From assembly GCA_963740945.1 (NCBI GenBank), contig CAVUGE010000033.1, forward strand, positions 62,001 through 126,000: a DNA stretch of 64,000 nucleotides, read 5' to 3'. The stretch is from CAVQBP01 sp963740945. GTDB taxonomy: Bacteria; Bacteroidota; Ignavibacteria; Ignavibacteriales; Ignavibacteriaceae. The notes beneath the pieces were generated by a model. The model was not told where the DNA came from. It searched no databases and was given only the letters and a program-made list of their open reading frames with translations. Positions 53,168-62,254 of the stretch are shown here, one piece after another. Within the stretch, counting starts at the first letter, position 1. Every line of letters begins with the position of its first letter. A program made the position numbers and the translations under genes.

Positions 53168-53222
53168 CGAATGACTATAAATGACCATCGTATTCACTAT
53201 TGAATGACAACCGAATGACTGT
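53168..53222. repeat. Second locus of the AATGACTATAAATGACCATC repeat
   Basis: GAATGACTATAAATGACCAT (53169-53188) is followed by degenerate copies TTGAATGACAACC and GAATGACT up to 53222. It abuts the 3' end of the universal stress gene. The text matches the array at 34567-34638. Confidence 0.55.
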
Positions 53223-53227
53223 ATGGT

Positions 53228-53719
53228 TTATCCCACCCAGTTCTCAGCAGTAGAATGCAGTCTTGAGAAATCTTTTAATGCATTTTCATTATAATTCTTT
53301 AGACAAATGACTGGTATAGGCGAAAGTTTAAAAACATTACTTGCAACATTCCCCATCATCACATTCAAACTTCCTGTCCAGCCATGCGAATTTACAATTA
53401 TCATATCAATATTGTTTTCTTGTGAGTACTTTAAGATTTCTCTTTTTGGTTCTCCGAATAATATTACTTCAGAAATTTTAGCTTCAGGATGAGGAATTTC
53501 ATGAATGAATTTATTCATTTCTTCCTTAACATTATTAACTTTAAATTCATTCAGCTTATCTTCATCAACAAGTAATTCAGTATTATAATGAGGTTTTATT
53601 ACATGTACTAAATGCAGAATGCCCCCGCTCTGATTCATAAGTGTGCAGCCCAAATAAAAACTATCCTTGGAATTTTCCGAAAGATCAATCGGCACCAGTA
53701 TATTTTTTAACATAAGCAT
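53228..53719 (-). CDS. Universal stress protein (UspA family)
   Basis: 163 residues, single Usp domain. It begins LKNILVPIDLSENSKDSFYL (typical ILVPTDFS start) and has the nucleotide-loop region IVNSHGWTGSLNVMMGNVAS then NVFKLSPIPVICL. The usual G-x-x-G...G-S/T is G-W-T-G...G-N here, so ATP binding is likely but the last loop residue is changed. Function is stress resistance of unknown kind. It has a GAGGTGAG Shine-Dalgarno and lies 19 bases from the receiver-like gene upstream on the same strand, so the two may be co-transcribed. Confidence 0.88.
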   Translation of the reverse strand: MLMLKNILVPIDLSENSKDSFYLGCTLMNQSGGILHLVHVIKPHYNTELLVDEDKLNEFKVNNVKEEMNKFIHEIPHPEAKISEVILFGEPKREILKYSQENNIDMIIVNSHGWTGSLNVMMGNVASNVFKLSPIPVICLKNYNENALKDFSRLHSTAENWVG

Positions 53720-53738
53720 ATCTCACCTCTTTCTTTTG

Positions 53739-54089
53739 TTAGATGGTTAAAAGCTCCAGCGTTTGAGATACTTCCAACAAATCAAAAGGTTTATAAAAAA
53801 TAGCTTTTACATATTTCCTGATTTTCCTGTCAAACTCTTTAAATTCTTTGCTGTATACATAAAAAAGAATTACTGGTATAGTTTTTAGGTGTTGAATATT
53901 TCTACATATGCTTTCTGTTTCGACTGTCGGCTCAGCATCCATTAAAATTATATCAAAGTTTGTATTCTTCGAAATCAATTCAAAAACCTTTAGATCGGTA
54001 GTCATAGTTATATTATATCTGTTCTGGAGATACATTAAGAAACTGAAACTCATAACGAAATCCGAACTATATAAAAGAATTTTTTTCAT
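53739..54089 (-). CDS. Degenerate receiver-like protein
   Basis: 116 residues from ATG at 54089; an upstream TTG at 54119 would add ten residues but is less likely. The fold pattern is that of a response regulator: KKILLYSSDF at strand one, DIILMDAEP with the candidate phosphoacceptor Asp, PVILFYVYS at strand four and AIFYKPFD with the conserved Lys-Pro. The acidic pair after strand one is reduced to a single Asp (S-S-D) and the Thr/Ser of strand four is Tyr, so phosphorylation is doubtful. No output domain. It precedes the universal stress gene. Confidence 0.7.
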   Translation of the reverse strand: MKKILLYSSDFVMSFSFLMYLQNRYNITMTTDLKVFELISKNTNFDIILMDAEPTVETESICRNIQHLKTIPVILFYVYSKEFKEFDRKIRKYVKAIFYKPFDLLEVSQTLELLTI

Positions 54090-54263
54090 TTTGAAGACAG
54101 TATTTGAGAGGAAAAGCAATTTACTTTTGTTAAACTATTTATGTGCCAGGCGGCTGATGGGAATGAAATACATTTTTTAGACTAAAACGGGATGATTTTT
54201 TAATGATAACTGCTGAATTTCTCTTTAATGCAAAAAAGATTTGTAATAAATAAGAAAAGACCC

Positions 54264-55722
54264 TTAATTATTTAGGTGAATAGGCAGCGTAATGATAAAT
54301 TTTGTTCCTGTACCTAAAATACTCTCTACACTTATGGTACCTTGAAAACTAGTTATAATTCCATATGTTATCCATAAGCCGAGACCGGTTCCCTTTCCTT
54401 CATTTTTAGTTGTAAAAAAAGGTTCGAATATTTTCGCCAGGTTTATATCATCAATCCCCTTACCCGTATCTTCAAATATGATAATTATGTCATCTTCATC
54501 AATATCGGATGATACTACAATTTTCTTTTCTAAAATCTTTATTGGTCTGTTCTGAAATTGCATCCACAGCATTTATTAAAATATTTACAAATACCTGCTG
54601 GATTTGATCCTCGACCAAAGGAATAAGCGGAATATCTTTATTTATTTTAATATCGAATTTTATGTCTTTTATCTTTGTTCCGGCCTTTATTATCTCAACA
54701 GCATTGTGGATATTTTTATTTATATCCGTTAGATTAAGTTCATAATTTGAGGGACGTGAAAAATCAACCAGATCCCTGATGGTTTTTGATATCCGGTTTA
54801 TTTGTGATTTAATAAGCTCTAATTTCTCTTTAGCGAATTCATCTTCTGTCGATCTTTGCACTACCTGCACAAGCGCCGAGATAGACGCAAGGGGGTTCCC
54901 TACTTCATGTGCTACTCCGGCTGCTAATATCCCTATACTTTCCATCTTCTGTGTATGGATAAGCTGCTTTTCCATCAATTTTTTGTCTCGTAAATCTCTA
55001 TGGATTCCAAAGTAGCCAGCGATACTGCCTTCCAAATCAAGAAATGGAGAAATAAGAACCTGTGTATAAAAAGGCTCTCCGGTTTTTGTCCTGTTTTCTA
55101 TCTCTCCTACCCATACTTTCTCCTTTTTTATGGTTTCCCACATCTTCTTCCAGAATTTTTTTGACTGCTTGCCGCTGGAAAAAATACTCGGATTCTTGCC
55201 AATCAATTCTTCTTCCGTATAGCCGCTTGCTTCGACAAACGCCGAATTTACATAAACCATTTTACCATTTACATCGGTAACCTGTATGGGGTTAACTGTA
55301 TTATCGACTATGGAATAAAAACGGCGTAAATTTAACTCCTGGTTTTTTTCCTCTGTTATATCTTTAGCAAATATGAAAATATTCTTTTCATTTTTCTGAT
55401 ATTGAGTTAATGTAAGATTAATATCAATTGTTCGCTTCTCTTTATCATATATTTTAGTGACTATGGTTACTCGCTTGTTATTATTTAAACAGTTCCGCAA
55501 TGCAGTTTTAGTCTTTTCCAGACAAGAGGGAACTATAAGATCCAGGAAATCATAATCAATTATATCACCGTTATTATATCCTAACTTTTCCTCAGCAGTT
55601 TGATTTACTCTTACAATTTTGAAGTTTTCAGAAACAAATAAACAAATTTCAGGTATTGTATCAAATAAACTGTAATCAATCGTAAGCTCCTTATTCATTA
55701 TTATTTCACTATTTTTAAACAT
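54264..55722 (-). pseudogene. PAS-PAS histidine kinase interrupted by a one-base frameshift
   Basis: Two reading frames together make one kinase of about 485 residues. The first (55722 to 54499) has two PAS domains (FETIPEICLF-type text near the start and FYSIVDNTVNPIQVTDVNGK) and a HisKA domain with His in GVAHEVGNPLASIS, then the N-box INAVDAIS. The second (to 54264) has the ATP-lid boxes FEDTGKGIDD and GKGTGLGLWITYGI. The frames join in a run of four A/T at 54532-54535; removing one base restores NKDLEKKIVVSS. Either a recent null mutation or a sequencing error. No signal peptide or membrane segment is visible, so a soluble sensor. Confidence 0.85.
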
Positions 55723-56053
55723 GCCTATATAGTCATTCCTTTTTTATTTATTTCTTTAAATTCGTTATTGTTGAATTTAAAAACAAACTTTCATTATAAC
55801 AGATATGTGTCTAATCGAAGAGATAGAGCTTGAATAATTTAGTTAGATAAAGATTCTTTAACCGTGACAAAAATAGTATTTAATTTTTGGAAAAAAAAGG
55901 GATAAATATATTAAAAAAATGTGCGAAAAATTAGAAAAATAAAAACGTAGCTCATAGAAGTAGAAAAAACATAAATAATCAGTATCTTTTTTAATAAGAA
56001 TATATCTCCCCTTAGCAAGGAGAGATTTAAAAAGGCTTCTATTTCTGCAAATA
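55723..56053. other. 331-base gap between the kinase and CoA-transferase genes
   Basis: No credible gene. The kinase promoter should lie at its left end. A hairpin with arms ATCTCCCCTT (56004-56013) and AAGGAGAGAT (56017-56026), one mismatch and a three-base loop, lies just after the CoA-transferase stop (minus strand) and may act as its terminator, although the T run is lacking. Confidence 0.45.
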
Positions 56054-57378
56054 CTAAGCTATTGCTTTATTGAAGAATGCTTCCGACAGTTCACGGCTTA
56101 ATTCTTCTCTGAATTTGGGATGTGCAATATCTATTAGAGCTTTTGCCCTCTGTCGTATTGTCTTACCATACAAATCGGCTATACCATATTCTGTTACAAC
56201 ATAATGTACATCTCCTCTTGTTGTTGTAACCCCTGCGCCTTTAGATAAGAAAGGTACTATCCTCGAGCACTTTGCGTTTCTTGCAGTGGAAGGGATCGCG
56301 ATTATCGGCTTACCATCCTTACTTCTGGAAGCTCCCCTGATAAAATCAAGCTGACCTCCAAAACCGCTGTAAAACCTTGGTCCAATGGAATCTGCACATA
56401 CCTGTCCTGTCAAATCTACTTCAATTGCAGAGTTTATTGCAACCATTTTATCATTCCTTGCTATAATGAACGGGTCATTAATGTAATGCGAAGGATGGAA
56501 CTCCATTATTGGATCATTATCTATGTAATCAAAAAGCTTACTCGTACCTAAAACAAAAGATGAGGTTATTTTTCCCCGGTGAAAAGTTTTCCGTTCATTG
56601 GTAATCACTCCTTCCTCAATTAATTTAATCACTCCGTCTGAAAACATTTCGGTGTGGATACCAAGATGTTCCTTATCTCCTAGATAATGTAAAACCGCAT
56701 TGGGTATATATCCGATACCAAGTTGCAGTGTTGAGCCGTCTTCTATTAACGAAGCAATATTCATCCCTATTTTTTCATATATATCTTTCTCTTCTTCCGA
56801 TAAATCTTTATCATTTGGCTTATATTCATTTAATGGCTGATCAACTTCAACACAATAGTCTATCTTATCTATGTGTATAAATGTATCGCCTAATGTTCTT
56901 GGCATCTTTGTATTAATTTGTGCAATAACGGTTTTAGCACATTCAGTTGCCGTTTTAGTGCACTCTACACCGACACCATAACTACAGTAACCATATTTGT
57001 CGGGAGGGGAGACGTTTATTAATGATACATCGATAGGTAAAATATTCCTTTTAAAAGATAAGGTATTTCAAATAGAAATACAGGAGTGAAATCAGCTCTC
57101 CCTTCATTAATTGCTTTCCTGACATTTTTTCCAATGAAAAGAGCGTTATGTCTGAATCTTCCTGCCATTTCAGGCGAAGAATACGGAGATATACCTAAGG
57201 TTAATAAATGTATTACCTCAACATTCTCCAGATGCTTATCAATATTGCACATCGCGTTTAACAGAACATAGGGAGTGGCACAGCCCGGATGCACATATAC
57301 CCGCTGGTTTGATTGTATGGCATAAGCTGCCTTTTCGGCCGTACATAATTTTGATTTGTAGGAATCTATCCATTTCAT
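56054..57378 (-). pseudogene. Acetyl-CoA hydrolase / CoA-transferase interrupted by a one-base frameshift
   Basis: Two frames make one protein of about 440 residues. The first 110 (from 57378) read KAAYAIQSNQRVYVHPGCAT, the second continues LPIDVSLINVSPPDKYGYCS then AQINTKMPRTLGDTFIHIDK. Later conserved blocks are GSTLQLGIGYIPNAVLHYLG, LGIHTEMFSDGVIKL (with the likely catalytic Glu) and VTEYGIADLYGKTIRQRAKA. The shift lies in TTTTAAAA at 57049-57056; one added base restores the frame. The family includes acetyl-CoA hydrolase, 4-hydroxybutyrate and succinyl-CoA:acetate CoA-transferases; substrate is undecided. A decayed gene or an assembly error. Confidence 0.86.
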
Positions 57379-57596
57379 AAAATTTTGCCCCTTTTCATTT
57401 AGGCTATGAATAAAAATTTTTATTGTTTATTTAAAGGCAAAGTACATACCATAAAATTGTTTCTCTTATGAATGAAAAAATAAACATTTTTTTTAATATT
57501 TTTGCACCACTGGAAAAGAATAGATTTTATTCCCACTGTTGAGAAATAATTATCTTTTAATAGTTGCCATAAATAACTATTTTTAAATAGTTACGA

Positions 57597-57641
57597 TGTG
57601 CCAGTCAACTTGAAGGTGACTGGTACATGTGTCCGTCACAT
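57597..57641 (+). promoter_or_regulatory. Two adjacent hairpins in the hemN leader
   Basis: TGTGCCAGTCA (57597-57607) pairs with TGACTGGTACA (57617-57627) with one G-U position and a nine-base loop. Then ATGTG (57627-57631) pairs with CACAT (57637-57641). They end 33 bases before the hemN ATG. They could be a regulatory leader or dispersed repeat text. Confidence 0.4.
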
Positions 57642-57673
57642 AGAAGGCCACTATTCATATAAAGGTGATTGAT

Positions 57674-59047
57674 ATGTTTAAATTTGATATGGAAAAATAT
57701 AAGAAGTATAATGTTCCGGGACCCAGATATACAAGTTATCCGACAGCTCTTCAGTTTGATCCCTCATTTACTTATAGGGACTATTATGACGAGATAAATA
57801 AAAGCAGAAAAGATTCCGCTCAGGATCTGTCGCTTTATTTTCACCTCCCTTTTTGTGATACGCTTTGCTATTTCTGCGGATGTAACATGATTATCACAAG
57901 AAACCGTGATAGAATAAAAAAATATCTTGATTACTTAAAAAAGGAAATAGATTTCATTAAAGAGTATGCGGTTGATAGCAAGAAAGTTATTCAGCTCCAT
58001 TGGGGCGGAGGTACACCGACTCATCTTTCTCCTGAAGAAATAGATGAACTTGCTTCTTATATACTGAAAACATTTCCATTCCGTGATAATGCTGAAATCA
58101 GCTGTGAAATAGATCCGCGTGAATTAACAAAAGAACATCTAGCTGCCCTGAGAAAAAATGGCTTTAACCGGATAAGTCTAGGTGTCCAGGATTTTGACAG
58201 TAAAGTTCAGGAAGCCGTAAACCGAATTCAGCCCGATAACGTAACGAATCAAACTGTTGATTGGATTAGGGAATTAGGTTTTTTAAGCATGAATATAGAC
58301 TTAATGTATGGACTCCCTTTTCAGACTTTCGACTCTTTTAATAATACTCTCGATAAAATAATAAAAATATCCCCCGAAAGGATCGCAGTTTTTAACTATG
58401 CTCATGTTCCCTGGATGAAAAAACATATGGAATTAATTAATGCCGATGATCTGCCTTCTGCTGAAACCAAGTTGAATATACTCCAGCTTACGATTGAAAA
58501 GTTAACCGAAGCAGGTTATATTTTTATTGGTATGGATCATTTTGCGAAACCTGATGATGAATTATCAATTGCGCTTAAAGAAAAAAAAATGTATAGAAAC
58601 TTTCAAGGGTATAGTACTTATCCGGATACTGATTTATTCGCGATGGGTATTACCGGCATCAGCCAGGTACAGGACGTTTTTGCTCAAAACTATAAAACCG
58701 AAAACGAATATTTTAAAGCTTTAAATGAAAATTTACTTCCTACTGCAAAAGGTTACCGCCTCTCTTTCGACGATAAGTTAAGAAGATTTGTAATTATGAG
58801 ATTAATGTGTGACTTTGAACTTGATTTTCCCTCCGTAGAAAGTAAATTTTACATTAACTTCAAAGATTATTTCTCTAAAGAGCTTAACAGCTTTGATGAA
58901 ATGGAAACTGATAATTTGGTTGCGCTTAGTGAGAATAAAATAGAAATTACCGAAATGGGCAGGTTGTTGATTAGGAATATTGCAATGAAGTTCGATGCTT
59001 TCATAGATAGTAACAAAGAGGTTTCAAAATACTCAAAAACAATTTAA
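57674..59047 (+). CDS. hemN: Oxygen-independent coproporphyrinogen III oxidase
   Basis: 457 residues from ATG 57674, which has AAAGGTG six bases upstream; an in-frame GTG at 57665 overlaps that Shine-Dalgarno and is less likely. The N-terminus NVPGPRYTSYPTALQFDPSF is typical of HemN. The radical-SAM cluster motif is in FHLPFCDTLCYFCGCNMI (C-x-x-x-C-x-x-C), followed by VIQLHWGGGTPTHLSPEEID. SVEIDPRELT-type text and GVQDFDSKVQEAVNRIQP complete the HemN signature, distinguishing it from HemW. It makes protoporphyrinogen precursors for haem under low oxygen, fitting the haem-rich respiratory operon nearby. Confidence 0.93.
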   Translation: MFKFDMEKYKKYNVPGPRYTSYPTALQFDPSFTYRDYYDEINKSRKDSAQDLSLYFHLPFCDTLCYFCGCNMIITRNRDRIKKYLDYLKKEIDFIKEYAVDSKKVIQLHWGGGTPTHLSPEEIDELASYILKTFPFRDNAEISCEIDPRELTKEHLAALRKNGFNRISLGVQDFDSKVQEAVNRIQPDNVTNQTVDWIRELGFLSMNIDLMYGLPFQTFDSFNNTLDKIIKISPERIAVFNYAHVPWMKKHMELINADDLPSAETKLNILQLTIEKLTEAGYIFIGMDHFAKPDDELSIALKEKKMYRNFQGYSTYPDTDLFAMGITGISQVQDVFAQNYKTENEYFKALNENLLPTAKGYRLSFDDKLRRFVIMRLMCDFELDFPSVESKFYINFKDYFSKELNSFDEMETDNLVALSENKIEITEMGRLLIRNIAMKFDAFIDSNKEVSKYSKTI

Positions 59048-59151
59048 TCCAAATTTCCTTTGAGAATTTTTATTTTCTACCCTCATTTTTTTAGTTCATA
59101 TCAGGTGATTAAACGGATCCGTTTAACTTATAAATGGACTTACATAGATGT

Positions 59152-59166
59152 AAAGATGTCATCTTT
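59152..59166. repeat. Dyad AAAGATG-T-CATCTTT, copy 3
   Basis: Identical to 29272-29286, and preceded by the same AGATGT text there. It lies 38 bases before the glycogen phosphorylase ATG, a plausible operator position. Confidence 0.5.
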
Positions 59167-59204
59167 AAAAAAAGTTTAATTAAAATTATTCAAATGGAGT
59201 AAGA

Positions 59205-61772
59205 ATGTATAAGTTTCTGGGAACCTATCATGTTGTTCCTTCTCTTCCTAAAAATTTAGAGAAGCTTAGGGAGATTGCATATAATCTGCATTGGTCATGG
59301 AATCCGGATGCCAGAGAACTATTCAGGAGACTGGATAGGGATTTATGGGTAGAAACTAATCATAACCCCGTCATGATGCTTGGTAGTATGAGTCAGAACA
59401 GGCTTGAAGACGTTTCTCACGATGACGGCTTTCGTTCCCATTTAAACCGCGTACATAATTCACTCCAGGAATACTTAAAAGAAAAAACATGGTATCAGAA
59501 AAGCTATGAATATCCTGAAAATTTTAATATTGTCTATTTCTCCGCCGAATTCGGTTTAACAGAATGTTTACAGAATTATTCGGGAGGGCTGGGAGTCCTC
59601 GCAGGCGATCATTTAAAAGCATCAAGCGATCTCGGTATCCCGTTAATTGGTATGGGACTTCTTTATAAGGTCGGTTACTTTCAGCAGTATTTAAATTCTG
59701 ATGGATGGCAGCTCGAAAGATATGAAATAAATGACTTTGATAACCTCCCGATGCATCGGGTATTGAATGATAAGAATGAACCTTTAATTATATCCGTTTC
59801 TTTCTCAAATAGAGATGTATATTTCCAGGTCTGGAAAATTCAGGTCGGGAGGGTTCCTCTTTTTCTTTTGGATACAAATATTCCTTTAAATACCGAGCTT
59901 GATAGAAAAATTACCGAAACTTTATACGGCGGCAATGTTGAAACGAGAATTCAGCAAGAAATAATTTTAGGAATAGGCGGAATTAGAACTCTCCATGAAA
60001 TCGGTATTAAACCTATGGTATGTCATATGAACGAAGGCCATTCTGCATTCCTATCTCTTGAAAGAATGCGTTATTTAATTCAGCAGTCAGGTATAGCATA
60101 TAAAGAAGCTAAAGAGATCGGTTACTACTCAAATATTTTTACGACCCACACTCCCGTTCCTGCAGGCATAGATGTTTTTTCAAATGAACTTGTCGAAAAA
60201 TATTTAGGCTCATATTATAGGGAAGAATTAAAAATTTCAGGCGAGGAGTTTTATTCTCTAGGTACTATTTATAAAGAAAAACAGTCCAGCGTCTTTAATA
60301 TGGCTCACCTTGCAATGAATACTGCCGGCTATGTTAACGGTGTTAGTAAATTGCATAGTTCTGTATCCAAAAAAATGTGGGTATCCGGTTATAAAGGAGT
60401 GCCGTTTAATGAGATTCCCATCGGTTACGTAACAAACGGTATTCATATCCGCTCCCATATATCCGGAGAAATGGAACAGTTATTCATCCAGTATTTAGGA
60501 GAAAAATGGGTTGAAAATCCTTCTTTAAAAGGACTTTGGGAAAGAGTGGACAGGATACCTGATGAAGAATTATGGCGTACTCATGAAAGAAGAAGAGAAA
60601 GGCTGGTCGCTTTTGCCCGCAGCCGTTTAAGAAAACAAATAATATCCAGGGGCGGCAGTCAATCCGAAATTGAAAAAGCTGCCGAAGTTCTAAATCCCAG
60701 TGCTCTAACTATCGGTTTTGCAAGAAGATTTGCTACGTACAAAAGAGCAACATTAATATTTAGAAATATCGAACGCCTCGCCGATATAGTAAATAATAAA
60801 GAACATCCTGTCCAATTTATTTTTGCGGGCAAAGCTCACCCCAAGGACGATGAAGGAAAAAGATTTATCCAGGAAATTGTTCAAATTGCAAAGGAAGAAC
60901 GGTTCAGAAGAAAAATTGTTTTTATTGAAAATTATGATCTGAACGTTGCAAGATATCTAGTCGAGGGATGCGATATCTGGTTAAACAATCCCCGCAGACC
61001 TTTGGAAGCAAGTGGAACTTCAGGAATGAAAATTATTTCAAACGGTGGTTTGAATTTTAGTATTCTCGATGGTTGGTGGGATGAAGGTTTCGATCCCGAA
61101 GTGGGGTGGAAGATCGGCAGTGGAGAAGAATATACCGATCCCGATTATCAGGATGAACTCGAAGCAAGACAATTCTATACTACCCTCGAGAGCCAGATAA
61201 TTTCTTTATTCTATGCACGCGGCGAAGATAAATTACCACGCGGATGGATCTCCATGGTAAAGAATTCTATGAAGAAATTAGGACCGTTTTTTAATACTCA
61301 TAGAATGGTCAGGGAGTATTTCGAAAAATATTATACACTTTCATGTGAAAAAAGAAAAATGCTTTTCGAAAGGGAAGGAAATGCTGTAAAAGAACTTGCT
61401 GATTGGAAAGAGAAGGTGAGATATAACTGGTCGCAAGTCAAAGTGATTAATACTCTAACAAATGGAACAACCAAGCAAGTTTTTGTGGGAGAAGACTTCC
61501 CGGTTAAAGCAGAAATTGAACTCGGGAATTTAACACCGGATGACGTTGAAGTTCAGTTATACTACGGTCCCATGGATAAGCAGGATGATCCGAATTACAG
61601 TTCTACCGTTGTTATGGAAACTAATTCAAAAAAAGATAACGGCCTTTATATTTATTCTGGCAATATAGTTTCACAAAACAGCGGACAAAAAGGATTCACA
61701 ATCCGTATACTCCCAAAACATAAATTACTAATAAATCCCTTTGAACTAGGAGTAGTATACTGGGCAAATTAA
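59205..61772 (+). CDS. glgP: Alpha-glucan (glycogen) phosphorylase
   Basis: 855 residues, GT35 family of the shorter bacterial/archaeal type with the N-terminal domain (NLHWSWNPDARELFRRLDRD). Conserved blocks include YFSAEFGLTECLQNYSGGLG, GDHLKASSDLGIPLIGMGLL, CHMNEGHSAFLSLERMRYLI and GFARRFATYKRATLIF. The PLP-lysine is in EASGTSGMKIISNGGLNFSI, with LDGWWDEGFD. It releases glucose-1-phosphate from glycogen in the cytoplasm. A GGAG Shine-Dalgarno precedes the ATG. No other glycogen genes are adjacent. A dyad repeat 38 bases upstream is a candidate regulatory site. Confidence 0.95.
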   Translation: MYKFLGTYHVVPSLPKNLEKLREIAYNLHWSWNPDARELFRRLDRDLWVETNHNPVMMLGSMSQNRLEDVSHDDGFRSHLNRVHNSLQEYLKEKTWYQKSYEYPENFNIVYFSAEFGLTECLQNYSGGLGVLAGDHLKASSDLGIPLIGMGLLYKVGYFQQYLNSDGWQLERYEINDFDNLPMHRVLNDKNEPLIISVSFSNRDVYFQVWKIQVGRVPLFLLDTNIPLNTELDRKITETLYGGNVETRIQQEIILGIGGIRTLHEIGIKPMVCHMNEGHSAFLSLERMRYLIQQSGIAYKEAKEIGYYSNIFTTHTPVPAGIDVFSNELVEKYLGSYYREELKISGEEFYSLGTIYKEKQSSVFNMAHLAMNTAGYVNGVSKLHSSVSKKMWVSGYKGVPFNEIPIGYVTNGIHIRSHISGEMEQLFIQYLGEKWVENPSLKGLWERVDRIPDEELWRTHERRRERLVAFARSRLRKQIISRGGSQSEIEKAAEVLNPSALTIGFARRFATYKRATLIFRNIERLADIVNNKEHPVQFIFAGKAHPKDDEGKRFIQEIVQIAKEERFRRKIVFIENYDLNVARYLVEGCDIWLNNPRRPLEASGTSGMKIISNGGLNFSILDGWWDEGFDPEVGWKIGSGEEYTDPDYQDELEARQFYTTLESQIISLFYARGEDKLPRGWISMVKNSMKKLGPFFNTHRMVREYFEKYYTLSCEKRKMLFEREGNAVKELADWKEKVRYNWSQVKVINTLTNGTTKQVFVGEDFPVKAEIELGNLTPDDVEVQLYYGPMDKQDDPNYSSTVVMETNSKKDNGLYIYSGNIVSQNSGQKGFTIRILPKHKLLINPFELGVVYWAN

Positions 61773-62254
61773 TGAAGAATTAAACATCCAACCTTATCTA
61801 TTGCCCTCGACTTCAGCCGAGGGAGTAATGAATAAAAAATAAAGATGGCTTAAGCCACCTAAGGATACCAAGATGCGGCTGAAGCTTATAATTAGTTCTA
61901 TCAGTGCCTTTTTATTAAGCTGCCGCTCAAATAGTCTCTCTGTCTTCACGTCTCTCCGTTTCGCATAGCGTTCCTTTGTGCTTCAGTGCCTTGTATGTTT
62001 AAAGTAACTCTGTTAACTTAATTTTTTATAGTTGAAATGACTTTGTGTACTTAGTACATCTATAAATACAGTAACATATTTTATTCTTAATCTTGATGGT
62101 AATCTTAATCGTAATCCCTCAAGGAGTAAGAGTAAGTGTAGAATTAATAGGTCATCGTAATTAAGAATAAGTGTACTTAGTTTTACTTACCTTTTTAGAT
62201 ATTTAAAAGTTCTTAGTGAAACTTCGTGTTCTCTGTGCCTTAGTGGTTAACCCC
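61773..62254. other. 482-base gap after glgP made of repeat-like text
   Basis: No credible gene. Hairpin CCCTCG (61804-61809) / CGAGGG (61818-61823) and a perfect 12-bp palindrome TGGCTTAAGCCA (61846-61857) follow glgP and could terminate it. Two similar stretches, around 61962-62000 and 62210-62250, share CTTTGTGCTTCAGTGCCTT / CTCTGTGCCTTAGTGGTT style text, which looks like dispersed repeats. Confidence 0.5.

Noticed and set aside
57665..57673. GTG start for hemN
   Set aside because: It overlaps the Shine-Dalgarno of ATG 57674, which begins at the conserved HemN N-terminus.
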